Positions 11,027 through 22,800 of a stretch of DNA of 64,000 nucleotides are shown here, piece after piece. The notes below the pieces were generated by a model, which saw only the letters and a list, made by a program, of their open reading frames with translations, was not told where the DNA came from and did not search any database. Source of the DNA: Lophius americanus (taxonomy: Eukaryota; Chordata; Actinopteri; Lophiiformes; Lophiidae); the NCBI GenBank assembly GCA_037951165.1, contig JBBDHG010000043.1:4341001-4405000 (forward strand), written 5' to 3'. The position numbers and the translations under genes are program-made. Within the stretch, counting starts at the first letter, position 1; each line of letters begins with the position of its first letter.

Positions 11027-12011
11027 CAAGAGGTAGGCAGAGGCACTTGCTCAGAGTTGCTCTAAGAGTGTAATGGTGATTCTGCAGTGTTCTCCCCTCG
11101 GAGATAAGCCACTGTCCAGAAGAAGATTTAGGCGCAGCACCCAAGACCTCTGGGCACCGGCTGAGCAGAACGATTAGAAAATAAATGCGAAGAACATCCA
11201 AACTAACTAGATTTGTCCCAGACTTAATAGTTGTAGTGTGCCGCCAGTGGACATTTAAGTTTTCTAATGAAGCTTTTTGTTTGTTGTTTATTATCTGCTC
11301 TATATTTTAAACTTTAAGCACAGAGACGTGGTAGAAGCAAAAGAAGCGGAAATATTTGAAATAGATTTGACATGAGGCCAACAACAGACCTGTAGATATG
11401 GAATGAATCCATGATTCTGCAACAACATCTATACGTGACATCTTGTCTTTTTATTTCTCAAAGCAACTATTTGGTTAAGTCGGACACCAAATCAATCAAT
11501 AAAATAAGACTTAAGCAAAGAGAAAAAGACGGCTGTGTCTAGATTTCTAGTGTTCACAGGAGCAGCGGCTGACTCTAAGGATCAGTAAAGCCTTCTACTG
11601 CTGACCTTGAGTTTGCAAGAATTTATAATTTGATATAAATTTTCATTGAAAGCAAAATGCCCTTTTAAAATTGCATTTTCCTATTAGTCTGCTTACATCG
11701 TTTTTTGCTACTTTTTCCACAGTCTCCAGCGCTGCTCATATGAATTATAATTGGTACCCAATCATATTTTATGAAATCTACTACAGGGCTATCAGGATTG
11801 GAGGTTATCCCCTCTCTGATATTTTGAACCAATCAAATGGCGAGTTTGCCATTTTTTTTTCAGACAGAAAGGAGGATGTAATTTCACTTTGATGGATCTT
11901 ATGAATCTTTATTGACAACCCGCTTCCACGACCTTTCTTGAGGGGGTTTAGTGTTTGTGTATTTAGTTGCCTTTTCCCCTCTGTTTCAGCCTTATGTATT
12001 TACATGTAACA

Positions 12012-12038
12012 ATATATATATATATATATATATATATT
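12012..12038. repeat. (TA)n microsatellite
   Basis: Uninterrupted TA dinucleotides of about 27 bases. Confidence 0.9.
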
Positions 12039-12169
12039 TATTAACAAAAATTATTCACAATAAAACCCTTAACTCTTTCATTTTCTCACCAAGAAAAAAA
12101 AAATTATGTAAAATTATTTGCAAAATAATATATGCAATTATTTGCATATATTATTCTCAGTAGCCACGG

Positions 12170-12260
12170 ATAATGCCTACCTCTCGGTGGCCCATTTGAC
12201 ACGTGGTGTCCCTGAAGGCTGCATAATTAGCCCCTTACTATTTTGCATGTACAGGCTGCC
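12170..12260 (+). mobile_element. LINE reverse-transcriptase relic, palm-motif fragment
   Basis: In one plus-strand frame from about 12196 the translation is HLTRGVPEGCIISPLLFCMY, matching the conserved (T)xGVPQGSxLGPLLF motif of non-LTR reverse transcriptases before the catalytic YADD region. YADD and other motifs are absent, so this is a short dead fragment, L2/Rex-like by motif style. Confidence 0.7.
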
Positions 12261-14037
12261 CTGAGTCACATTACAAACAGGTTCAGTCTAGTGGCACACA
12301 GTTATCAGTAAGAAATAGTGACTCAAAATTCACTCCAAGCGTGGAGCAGAACATATGTAAGGGTTGATAAGAAATAAACAATTTTAATGTAAAGCAGGAC
12401 AACATTGAGAGGTTGTTCGGAGTAGTACAGGAGCACTGTGTACAACTCCAACTCTTACTTTAGCATATCGTTACAAACCCCAGTGTTGCAGCACACTGTC
12501 GCGATGAGCTAATTGGCCATCCAGGGGTTCCTGCTAACTAGCCCCATAGCACCAGCACCTGTCAAATACCGGCTCAGACCCAAAGATGATGTGGAATTGC
12601 CAAAATTTCAATAAAAATCTAAAATATCCTCCTGGGATGTTTTGAAAAACACGTGCACATGCATCTTCCACAAAACGCTGAACACATCAGGAGGTCAGGA
12701 AGGAGAAAAGACAAGGTTGTCTCATTTGGTTCGGTCATTGACAAAATGGTATCTGCCATTTGGAGGTGTCCGAGGTGTGAAATGCGCTGAGAAGTCTGGA
12801 CATTGGGTGTCAAAAGGTAACACATCAGCAAAGAGCTGCGCAGACTCCGGAGTAAAAAGTGAACCATAGAGCATTTTCATGAATAAATTGATTCTCCCAT
12901 CCATTATTGTTAGCTAGCGAAGAAGAAACAGAAATATAAGCACTAATAGCGGATCCCTATAGAAACTGGAACGTAATGAAATTGATCATTCTGCGTGACC
13001 CCTTGAAATTGGATTTTTATGAAAGCCAGCCAGAACTATTATTGTACATCCATTCTCGGTAAAAAGGTAAGAGGAAATATGCTTTTAAAGAGAGGGAGAA
13101 CCATGACTCCCTTAAAGCATTTGTCACTTATGCGTGAAGGCCACCTGAACAGGATGTGGAGCTGCTTAGTTCTATAGGCAAGTTGAAGCATTTCCTCCTA
13201 AATTTCAACCTGAGGTATGCGATTAAAATTGCATTGAAAGAGTCTGAGGTGAAGATAGGCCCCAGTGAAACACACCGAACCGTCAAAGCAGGAGTCTCAA
13301 GGGGCTTCTGGTGAGCAAGGAACATTTCCTTCCCGAAGTGAGGAGGGAAACAAAAATATAACAGATAAAGAAGGAAAATAGTCTTTTGTTGATGTTTTCA
13401 AACAGTATAAACCTCCGAATGAGACTTGGAGGATATAATGTATGCCCTGAGTAAACTGGTTTTAGCTCTATAAGCTTTGGTACGTCTATCTGCTGCCTAA
13501 TGGCCGGGCTGCACTCCACTGAGATGAGCAAAAAAATGTAATTTACAGTGATTAGGAATTGTTTATTAAAGATGCAGATGTTAAACTCTAAACCCAGAAC
13601 TTAAATTAGTAAGCAGCCATGAATTATTCTTTCCTGTTTTGTAAAAACCGTCTGACTGCAATGTTCATTTCCAACACAGATTAATTAAGATATTCTGCTC
13701 CCTGAAAGAATGGGAGGGGCTTATGGAAAGTGAAAAGCTGCGTCTGTGTGCTTTGAGAAAGCTTTGTCCGCTCATTCACAGGTTTATAACAGAGATTGTT
13801 GAGTTAAAGTTGGAATTTTATGACAAGCAGATTTAATACTTGTTTTTCACTCGTCTTTTGGATGGCAAACATTTTTGCTGCTGCATAAAACATTTGAATA
13901 GTGACATTTTTATGTTTTTTGTTTTCTTTAACCTATTTAAATGTATTGTTTGAGCTCCGTTTGAATGAAGGCAGCAGGTTTCCCTGTAATTTCTTTTTCG
14001 AGTGAACTAATTACGGTTATAATTGTAATTTCCATAC

Positions 14038-14141
14038 CTCTCGTTTGAAGTCCTGGTCCACAGGTCTCCTGTGCACCGACACCGTTTTGTCTGAGGAACC
14101 AGGGAACCAGCTGACACTTCCTCCATTTGTGGCTCTTCCAC
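14038..14141 (-). CDS. thsd7a: thsd7a exon 7 of 9 in window
   Basis: Short exon of 104 bases, residues about 352-386. Acceptor TTTATTCCAG|GTGG, donor CGAGAG|GTATGG; phase 2 in, phase 1 out. Its first G completes the arginine codon left by exon 6, giving R-WKSHKWRKCQLVPW, the start of the second-type TSP1 module. It continues GAQETCGPGLQTR. The recalled vertebrate THSD7A has YRWKTHKWRRCQLVPWSV and CGPGRQAR at the same place. The phase fit on both sides and the conserved WK..KW..CQLVPW core make the call secure, although the exon has only two cysteines. Confidence 0.95.
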
Positions 14142-15227
14142 CTGGAATAAATCAGGACAGGAAGAACAGGCATCAAATTATTGTCAATTACACCAAAATT
14201 GCACAGCACCTAACGTTCTGTGTAAAGGGTCGGAACATCTGAGGACATTAGTAGTTTTTCAGATCTATATCGTTGTATGGTGCAATTTTATGCTTTAAAT
14301 TAAACTTAAGGGTATAATATTTAATATGCAGTGTAATGATCACAATCTGTTTCCATTGTCTGACATTGAAAATGGTTTTGTTGAAAAATCTGTAAAAGTC
14401 AAACACATCTCCAGTCCTGATATTCGTTAAAGATGATTCCCTTGCGTTCACTACAGACAGGACGTGAAATTTTGCGCAGCTCGATTATTCACAGTCAGTG
14501 CAAAGTGTATTTGCACTATTTGAATATGTTTGACTTGAGCGAAGAAGCCACGCAGCTTTTTTGCAGGGAGTTGTTTGGAGAGGAAGCGGGCTGTGCGGGA
14601 GTCCCTGGGAGCTCTGGAGGAGAGAGCAGAGGGCAGATCTGAGGCTTCTGGTTGAATAAACAAGCGGATCCTGCTCTGATCCAGAGATGTCGATAAGTGG
14701 GAGGAGAGCTCAGAGGCTACTATTTTAAACACTTCTGACTAAACATTAGATTTATCTTCGTTCTTCATTCTCAGACTGTCTGCAGTGGCGAGCTGTAAGT
14801 GGAACACAACCTGGAAATAAAGCCTCTTTTCAACCTTGTCGGCAGCACCTTCAGTCCCTAAAGTTGCTCACAAGTTAATACTTTTAGCTTTATATACTTC
14901 TGTATTGGGACTATGGTAAAAATTTGGTTTTCTATCGGTGTGGGCAACATTTGTATTGTATTTTTGACAAATACTATGTACAAAAAATAACTTAGTAGCG
15001 CTTTATTCATTTCTTCTGTACTTCCCATTTATCTCAAATTTATTCAGATATTCAGTTTATGGAATATCCTTACGATCGACTTTTCTAGCAAGCTGACATA
15101 TGCCATTGTACAGAGATAATCAATGTTAGTGTGACTCCATCTGTCAGTTGTTATAATGTAATGGCTGATTGTTTTGTGGCTGCATTTGCATGAGAACAGC
15201 ATGGTCCGATCACCGGCGTTCTTTTAC
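14142..15227 (-). other. Intron between exons 6 and 7 (1,086 bp)
   Basis: Apart from the Tc1-like end at 15095-15172 I recognise nothing. Overlapping open frames near 14433-14732 are G/A-rich and have no family match. Confidence 0.8.
15095..15172 (-). mobile_element. Tc1-like element end fragment (terminal repeat)
   Basis: GCCATTGTACAGAGATAATCA followed by TGTCAGTTGTTATAATGTAATGGCTGA matches the 5'-end and inverted repeat of the fish Tc1 elements also seen at 16335-16990 and 39401-39850. The rest of the element is missing. It stops 56 bases short of exon 6. Confidence 0.65.
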
Positions 15228-15363
15228 CTGACTCCCGGACAGGTCTCGGGGACCTCGCAGTCCCTCTCCTCCTCCAGCACCTCTGGACACTCCTGTCCCC
15301 CGTTGGACGGCAGCTGGATGATGAGACGTTTCCTAAATTGTTTCCTCTTCACGACGTTACCAG
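15228..15363 (-). CDS. thsd7a: thsd7a exon 6 of 9 in window
   Basis: Exon of 136 bases, residues about 307-351. Acceptor GTCTGCGCAG|CTGG, donor GTCAG|GTAAAA; phase 1 in, phase 2 out. The product begins AGNVVKRKQFRKRLIIQLPS and continues NGGQECPEVLEEERDC to EVPETC, completing the module opened in exon 5. The basic KRKQFRKR stretch corresponds to the central positively charged strand of a TSP1 repeat, often linked to heparan sulphate binding in this fold. Only about 56 bases beyond its donor is the terminal-repeat end of an old Tc1-like element (15095-15172). The donor site and reading frame are intact. Confidence 0.95.
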
Positions 15364-15975
15364 CTGCGCAGACACAGACAGTTATTGGGTTAAAATAAGA
15401 AACGCCTTCATGGGAGAGTGATGAGAAACAGAATGGTGAGCTGCGCTGCTCTGCTTACAGTCCTTGAAGAATGGACTGGTGTCAAATCTAATTGGACGGG
15501 AGGTGGTGGAAAGACACGCACTTCCGATTACTTGGGATATCAAGCTGACAACGATGATGTAGAGAAATCCCATTAGACCTATGGATTAAATTTACAGTAT
15601 TTACGTGTTTGGAGATGTCCTCCAGGAGTTCATTAAGTAGAAAGCCTCTGGTTAGTCCTGAGCTCTGGTTTAAACCTCTGCGAGTGGGTGTTGGGGATTT
15701 CTCGGCAGAAAGCTCAGATATCAACATCATCAAATTAAAATGCTGAGCCGTTGGTCCTGCTTGCTCCGTGTCATCTGAAACCGTCGTGGAAATATATATA
15801 ATGAGGATGTGTGGTGATGAATTTGTCCTTAATTTTTTCCACAGCCCGGCCAATGGCTGCCCGACAAAGGTGACCTCGTCTGAGCAGAGATTCCCAGTGA
15901 AGACAACACGCCCGTTGACACTTCTAGCCACGAGCGAGTCGGCGTGCCAGGCACTAAAAGAGCTCAACCTCTCTG

Positions 15976-16003
15976 AGACAACCTCTCTGCTGAGAGGTTG
16001 TCT
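15976..16003. other. Perfect 12-bp hairpin with 4-base loop
   Basis: AGACAACCTCTC and GAGAGGTTGTCT pair perfectly around TGCT. It is intronic, and the arm sequence occurs once more upstream in part (CTCAACCTCTCTGAG, 15963-15977). Confidence 0.85.
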
Positions 16004-16063
16004 TACATGCCAATCCATCAAATTAATTATGTGTAACGAGATGTGAGTGTTTATGTGGCTGCG

Positions 16064-16107
16064 CCCCCCCCCCCCCCCCCCTCCACACACACACACACAA
16101 ACACACT
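16064..16107. repeat. Poly-C (18) followed by (CA)n
   Basis: Eighteen uninterrupted C at 16064-16081, then a CA run with one A insertion. On the transcript strand this is (TG)n then poly-G. Confidence 0.95.
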
Positions 16108-16334
16108 GTAGTTCTTACACACAATCATTTCAAATATGCTTCTGTTCCGAATTATGTGGGACAGAGTGATAGCAAAAGATATTTACTTGATTATTATTGT
16201 TTATTATTATGGTGTCGTGTTAGGAATCTTGCCATTGACACGACATTGATTAACCATAACATCATAACCTCCTTCCTTATATTGTGTATGTCCCAATTAT
16301 CGTAAGAAAGAATTATCCTGCTGAAAGAAGCAAC

Positions 16335-16990
16335 TGGCACTAGGGGGGTATATTACAATGTTAAGGTAGGGGGTACGCATGACAACGTCCACATGAATGG
16401 CTGGACCCAAGGTTTCCCGGGAGAACATTGCCCACAGCATCATATTGCCCTCTCCTGTATGACTGTTTATGTAAACATACTGGTGCCATCTCTTCTACAG
16501 GTAAGCAACAAACTCACCAGACAGGTGATATGAGGTGTTGGTCCAGTTCTGAAGCTTATGTAATGTAATGTCACCCATGTAATAGGTTCTCTGATCGATT
16601 TGCAAGTACGCAAAAAGCTCTAATACACTCTGTGTTCTGAACCTCTCTATCAGAGGCAGTATGAACTTTTTCAGCAAACTGTGCTACAGTGTATCCTTAT
16701 ATTGGATCAGACAACACGGGCCAGCCTTTGCTCCCCACGCGCATCAATGAACCTTGGTCCCCACCGACCCTGTCGCCGGTTCTCTAGTGTTCCATCATTA
16801 TACTTCTTTCAAAGGTACTGACCACTTCAGACAGGGAACACTCAACCAAAACCTTCAGTTCTGGAGATGCTCTGACCCAGAAATGTTCTCTTACTCCTGA
16901 ATAAACCCCAACCACTGACGGGTACCATGGTAACTAAATAATCAATGTGATGGAGTTCCCATGCAGGTAGCTGATTATTCTATCTCCTTT
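16335..16990 (-). mobile_element. Tc1/mariner transposase relic, inactivated
   Basis: The minus strand encodes pieces of a fish Tc1 transposase. From about 16795 down it reads NRRQGRWGPRFIDARGEQRLARVV, of which the ARGE-RLARVV core is diagnostic of the DNA-binding domain. A later piece corresponds to the W-x-LG-P region before the DDE residues. Frames are broken by stops and shifts, and parts are deleted. It lies within the intron between exons 5 and 6 and in the same direction as the host gene. Confidence 0.85.
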
Positions 16991-17134
16991 ATTAGGTAAT
17001 AACTAACTTCCAAAGCCAGACTGAAAACAAAACAAAATCAAACAGAAGGTGGTTGAAAAATCTAACGAAAGAAGGCGGTTTTAATTTCCATCAGCAGGTA
17101 TTCTCTACAGGGGACCAATCCTTGTCTACTGTAC

Positions 17135-17250
17135 CTGCGTCACACGTAACAGGACACGCGGTCCAGTCGCTGAAAGGGGTCATGATGCAGTCTCTCTTGC
17201 AGGGCAGCTGACACTGTCGCATCGTGCTGGGCCGAGGGCCGTCTGGACAC
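17135..17250 (-). CDS. thsd7a: thsd7a exon 5 of 9 in window
   Basis: Exon of 116 bases, residues about 268-306. The acceptor has a long T run ending TTACCCAG|GTGTCC; the donor is GACGCAG|GTACAG. The first G completes the AAG lysine codon split after exon 4, so phase 2 enters and phase 1 leaves. The product is CPDGPRPSTMRQCQLPC, closing a TSP1 module, then KRDCIMTPFSDWTACPVTC, opening the next. The match to the recalled THSD7A phrase CKKDCIVTPYSDW is clear. It sits at the 3' edge of the largest intron in the window, with a (TA)n run about 370 bases away at 17616-17684 and a Tc1 relic about 150 bases beyond its donor. Confidence 0.95.
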
Positions 17251-17612
17251 CTGGGTAAAAAAAAACAAACACAGCAGGGCTGCAGATTAACACCACTGGG
17301 AACTGTTTGCACATTTCCAAAACCATGACAGCGAGCGGTCCAGGTGAAGTCTGACAGATGTTAGATGGTAGGTGGGTGGATTTGTGGGTGACAGCCTCAG
17401 ATAACCCATCTGACTGAAACTATTTATAGGACGACAGGACATTTAGTTTATTAGTTTTTTCTAAAACCGCAGGAGGCTTAATAAAAACACCAGGTACACC
17501 TTTTAAATGCTTGGGATCCAGAGTTATTTAAGGACCAACTGAATTTATGGTTTGGATTATGGTCACAGAAACACTAGATTTTCTTGTTTCATCATCCAAA
17601 AAAAAGAAAATA

Positions 17613-17615
<3 letters not shown>

Positions 17616-17684
<69 letters not shown>
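17616..17684. repeat. (TA)n microsatellite
   Basis: About 69 uninterrupted bases of AT dinucleotides; shorter ATATAT patches continue to about 17800. Confidence 0.95.
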
Positions 17685-17685
<1 letters not shown>

Positions 17686-19944
17686 CTATATATATAATTA
17701 CATATATATAAAAACTAGTTTTGTATAATTATATATATATGGATCCAAGGTTTCGGATGGTTAATATATATATAGTAATATATGTAGTGATATATATATA
17801 CATAGAAATCTCGTTTAAGTGAGCCAAAAAAATTATTGATTCCAAAATGATTCATCCACGCACGCCAAAAAGCAAAAAAGGATCTAGTAGGAGGCCTCTA
17901 AATCAATCACAACATTTGCAGAGAGACATACCTGCAACAACCACTTCTAAGTTGGCTTTAGATGCGTTCGTTGAGTCTGAGGTTCTCTGAGATTCTAAAC
18001 ATTTTCCTGCTGATTCCAGGACGAGGCAAACCTTAATAGACTCAATTTGAACTTTGGGGACAGAGATTGCTGGGAGCGATGACAGCAACTTCCCAGGTTT
18101 TTTGATCAATAAAGGTCGGAAGGTAAGGTGGAGGCGGACCCAGAAAAGCCTTAAATAAGTAATAAATAAATAAGAATATGCCAGCGCTGAAGGCTATTCG
18201 GCGTGTGCTTCCATTTTATTTCCTGAGGATACGCACGAAGAGGTTTTGGATTGATACACAAGATGGGATAGGGTCAGCGAGATGAAGATTATCGTGAAAG
18301 AATCACAACGTACTGTCATGTTTCATTGGGCGCTCAATAAAAACCTTTCATAATGGAAGATGATATTTGACTAATCCTTTCCAATCCAATATATGAATTA
18401 TTCTGCCTCATCAACTAAATGGATTTTTTTTAAGTCTGTGCTTACTCTAAATTTAATGTCAGTAACAAATTACAGACACGTACATGTTAAGCCTTAAGCA
18501 ACACCAATAAGTAATATGGGTTCTCCGAAATTTTAGACTCTTAATGGAACTTACTGGACTTATTGGAAAATATAGCGGCCTCTTACACTGTAAAAGTATT
18601 AAGAAAAAAGTTAACTAGCCCAAAGATGGTGCCTCAAAAGACAGTCTAGCAGAGTCTATTCCCGTCCACCAGGAAGCAATATGATTGAAAAAATAACAAT
18701 AAAACAACAAAAAACAGCCAAGTAGGCACAATCATCAGTCTTGGTCACACTGAACTCTATTTGTTCCTTCAGGAGAGAACAAGAAATATAGAAAGAAATG
18801 TTTTAAAGTTCACAGATAAAGTGTCTGTATTCAAAGACAAACTGCCACTTTGCTACGAAAAGGTGGAATGCTCCGAACATTGCTGGGATTTTGCAGGAGA
18901 CTGAAACTGGACTGCAGCGGCCTGACCTCGTTATCAACAGAATTTAAGATTTAGTCCCCTACCGCAAAAGAAGTACGAAGGAGTGGGTCCATGACAAGGT
19001 TTGTAAATATCCCTGGAAATAATCCGTGCTAGAGCGGGAGGAGAATGAGAGTTGAGCTTGTAAATAAAGGGGGGCAGAAAAGTATGTTTGATGCATGTTC
19101 TCTGTGGGATCCTGGATCAGAGTCAAGGCTTTATATCCTCAGATCACCACATTAGCATTGAAAATCTTCCATATCCAATCGTCTCAATGAAGTGGGGTTT
19201 TCTGCAAGAATTCCTCAAAACTAAATTCTGAAATAGACTAGACATAAAGAACACTTTTTGGGGTGTCTGAGTCTCCCGTCACCCCACTCTTGTGCCTATG
19301 GTGCCACTGATTCAGTGACTTTGGCGAGGTTGCAAGGTTTGTAGCCATGCAAGGAGTATTATGTTTAATATTACCTCATGATTTGGTAATGCTGGTCCGC
19401 AAAATATTAGTATCAATATTAACCTCCTCTACAGAGAAAACAGGCTGTGGACCTTTTTGTCTAGCAGATACATCACTAAACTTAAATACCAGCAACACAA
19501 GTTTTAGACCTGCTGACTTGCCATTTTTAACAATAAAATTAATTTCTACAACTTGTAGGATTTCCGTCAACATTTGCTGCATCTATTTGGTGCATTATTA
19601 CTGATGTTGGGAACATTTTATGGGTTTACAAATCTAGTCTCAAATGTTTGCATCCAATAAGGTTCAAATAGCTAAATAAAAATTAAAAAGCCAAAAAAAC
19701 ATCTGTTTGGAAAATGGTAAAGGCTGATTGAATCATACACTATTAAAGATATGCCCTTGCTGTATCCCAAACAAGCCCACAATCCAATGCGTTGTACTGA
19801 CAATCCCCCTGACTGATTTCCTTATATTAAATGTGACTCATTATTAATCTCCAACAGTCCATATTAACCCAACATAACTATTTCTATGAAGTCAGACAGT
19901 CTGCTCTAAGATCAGATCCACAGTGAGTCAAAAATGAAAATATA

Positions 19945-20003
19945 TAATAATAATAATAATAATACATTTAATTTATAATGCACTTTACATTTATATATAT
20001 AGA
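19945..20003 (-). repeat. Short LINE 3'-end fragment with (TAA)n tail
   Basis: (AAT)n then ACATTTAATTTATAATGCACTTTACATTTA is almost the same as 60118-60155, where it adjoins a LINE coding relic. This copy keeps only the 3' terminus. Confidence 0.6.
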
Positions 20004-20054
20004 GTTTACTAGTTTTTTTCTTAGCTCAGTAATAGAACAAGACAGATTTTTTAG

Positions 20055-20385
20055 TATCAATTCATATGAGCTAAATTTAGACACAATTTGACTCATGGTT
20101 GGGAAGTATCGGCAGAGAACCACAAAAAGCCCCCCCCCCCCGAGTAAAATAAAAACTATTATAGTGAAACAATGTAAGACATAGAACTCCTTTTATGGAT
20201 TCATATGAGCCAACCACTTACATAATCGGGCTAACAGTTAGGAAGTTACGTTGGAGGAAGTGTATTATTTGTAAAAAAAAAAAAAAAAGTGAATAAAATA
20301 TGAACTATTAGGGTAACGTAAGATATTTTGAAGTTCCATTCATTTTTACCAATTTTAGACTAACTGGAACAATAGTGGAGAGATC
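20055..20385. repeat. Diverged tandem duplication, period about 140
   Basis: TTCATATGAGC starts copies near 20060 and 20200. Each continues through a homopolymer (C11 in the first, A16 in the second), then GAxTAAAATAxxAACTATTA and GTAAGA, and a third copy starts near 20340. The homopolymer base differs between copies. Confidence 0.7.
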
Positions 20386-20455
20386 ATCGCCCAAAACTGT
20401 GATTTTGTAGATAAAGCTCCCTCCTCCTAGCGTTACAGTCACCCACTAGTGGTAC

Positions 20456-20668
20456 AAGGATGACAGTGCCTCAGTTGGTAGAGTGGTTGTCCACTTATCT
20501 GAAAGTTGGCGGTTTAATCCCTGGCCACTGCGGTCCCCATGTCCAACTGTCCTTGAGCAAGATACTGACCCCCAGGATGCTTCCAATGGCTTTTCCAATG
20601 GTTTGTGAATGATGTCGAGAAGACTAGAAAAGCACTTTATAAGTACAGTCAATACCGTAAGTTGCATT
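20456..20668 (+). repeat. tRNA-derived SINE
   Basis: The head has an A-box match TGGTAGAGTGG and, about 30 bases on, the B-box-like GGTTTAATCCC. The body holds CCTTGAGCAAGATACTGA and the 3' end is AAAAGCACTTTATAAGTACAGTC, a common ending of a widespread fish SINE. One B-box mismatch (T for C) suggests an old copy. Family name not claimed. Confidence 0.75.
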
Positions 20669-22689
20669 TTTTACCATTTATAAAAATACAACTGAACTTT
20701 CCCAAGATCACTCACTTCATCATACTAAGGTCCATGCAGGTCTAAAATTTGAAAAGGATGCATGATCTAGTGTAGACTTGAAGGAGACGATTCCATAATA
20801 TCTTATATTATCTTCCCACTTTTATGGGATACAATTACAACTGATTGATACATCGGCCTTAAAATACCGTAAACATTATATCATATTATATATAACCTTA
20901 CAATATGGTTGATTTTGAAATTTTGGTATTCTGTTTTTTATATTTTACTTTATATATTATTTTCAAGAATAAAGTCTGAAACATTTACCAAAACTGTAAA
21001 AAAAACAAAATAAATCAGGTCCAGATGTATTCATATATGAACCATATCAGAATTAACTGACTTTCAAAGAGTTTCTTATTAGAAATATGAACCCTGATTT
21101 AAAGCTTTAAGATAAATATAACCGTAGAGGTTGGGCGCACCAACCATCTGGGTTTTCCCTTGAATACTTAATGTAATTATTCTAGGCAGAATCTACTGCA
21201 GTAAAACCTTATGAAAACCTTCATCATGACATCCGCTTTATGACTAATGTTTGCCATCTGGCTGACAGCTCCTTAAGACTTGGACCGATCTTTCAACAGG
21301 CATCAGAGGAAAACGTTAACATGCCTGCTTGAGGATGTTTTACATGGATTTCTCCCTGTTGGAGAATCTGTAACGCTAAGCTCAGGGTTAAAGCCGGCAG
21401 ACTAGCGGAGCGACATGAAGACAGAAACTCCCTTGTTTTAACTGGATTGGGATATCGGTGAGCGATAATCCTTTGGACGGCACAGAATACAGGGTCAAGC
21501 TGAGGTTTTCCGAACAAGGGTCATGGTTTATCGCCGGCCATTTAAGCACCTAAGGTCCCTTGAGCAAACTTCCAGTCCAGGATAAATAGGTCAAGGCGGA
21601 TCTGTTGGAAGACATCTTGTAATCGGATCCACGTAACAGTGGACTCAGTCTCAGTGGGATGTTACTGCCCCATTTCCTCATTATAGTGCTGACACAACGA
21701 TCATCTGGGTCAGCTCTAATGTCGCAAGGAATGAGCGTTCCTCCTCTGAGCGCTCCGTACTCGTTAGCACGCCGTTATCAGGGAAGTGAAAGGGAGCCTC
21801 GCAGGGAGTACGTAATAATGTAACAGCAACATAAGAAGAGATTTATTTTTAATACCAATAGACAGAGCTAAATCCCGCACGAGCGGAACAAATCCTCTGG
21901 TGTCTTCATGCAAGCGAATGGTCCACAGGAAACACACACAGCTGCCAGATGCAGCGCAGGCGGTGGGATACATTTACATTTCCAGCCTTCAGCTGATGTT
22001 AACGTCCATTAAAGGATGAATGAACAGGTGTGTAGCTGGAGGACCCTTGAGCAGGACACATGGATGCTGAGATCCAAGCCTTGAACCTGAGCCTGCACAG
22101 TGATCTCTGCACCGGACCACCTCAGTGCTGACCAGGATTTTATCGCCTTACATATATGAATCTTTTTTCATACCTGCATCTGAGCAGTTGTGAGAAAAAG
22201 GAAATTAACGGCCTACAGAAACTAGCAGAATCTAATTATACCATTTCATTATTTCTCAGCAGAAACATACAAAAAAAAAAGAGATATCTTATTTTAACAG
22301 TTTAATTTCATTTATATCATACAGGTGACCTTCTGGTAAACTGTTCTGGACAGCACCAGGGACAACCATCCTCAAATGCAGCACGAGAAGAGAGAAACAC
22401 CAAGCAAGCTACAGGAACAACAAGTGAACAGAAACAGTAAAAGTATCACAAGGGAAGGGGAGTTAGGAGGGCGGGAGGGTTAGAGAAAACACTAACAGCT
22501 TTGACAAGACAAAGATTTGCAGGAGTCCAAGGAGGTTAAGGATGCATCTGAGCAGGTCAGAACTAAGCACTGCTTAGATGCGTGATGATCACTTTTAGCG
22601 CCATCGCAAAAGGCCCGCAAAAAACAGGTGACGGACAACAAATGCCCAGAGGAAAAGATATCAAAACCCCAAACAGTCAGTTTGAAGCC

Positions 22690-22800
22690 ATCAGCATATG
22701 TTATGTTATATGTTATGTTATGATAAAGCACTTTTCTAGTCGGTTCAACCCAAAGCGCTTTACACAAAATAAAATGAAGTTGAAGACAGAGACTGAAGAC
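22690..22800 (-). repeat. LINE 3'-tail fragment
   Basis: On the minus strand TGTAAAGCGCTTTGGGTTGA, then AAAAGTGCTTTATCATAACA with a (TAACA)n-like tail. This is the usual 3' terminus of L2-type fish LINE copies. Confidence 0.55.

Larger units (their letters stand above)
9448..14037 (-). other. Intron between exons 7 and 8 (4,590 bp)
   Basis: Holds a dispersed-repeat copy at 10190-10425, a (GT)n at 10998-11026, a (TA)n at 12012-12038 and a LINE reverse-transcriptase fragment at 12170-12260, plus a G run at about 9522. Segments 10430-10990, 11030-12010 and 12265-14035 show nothing I can identify; the short frames in them have no family match. Confidence 0.7.
15364..17134 (-). other. Intron between exons 5 and 6 (1,771 bp)
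   Basis: Contains a perfect hairpin at 15976-16003, a C18 plus (CA)n run at 16064-16107, and a Tc1 relic over most of 16335-16990. The 202-codon open frame across 15488-16096 has no family match and its N-terminus is just the poly-C run read as glycines. Confidence 0.8.

Noticed and set aside
15488..16096. 202-codon open frame on the minus strand
   Set aside because: Its start is the poly-C run read as glycines, it overlaps intron between two secure exons, and nothing in it matches a known family.
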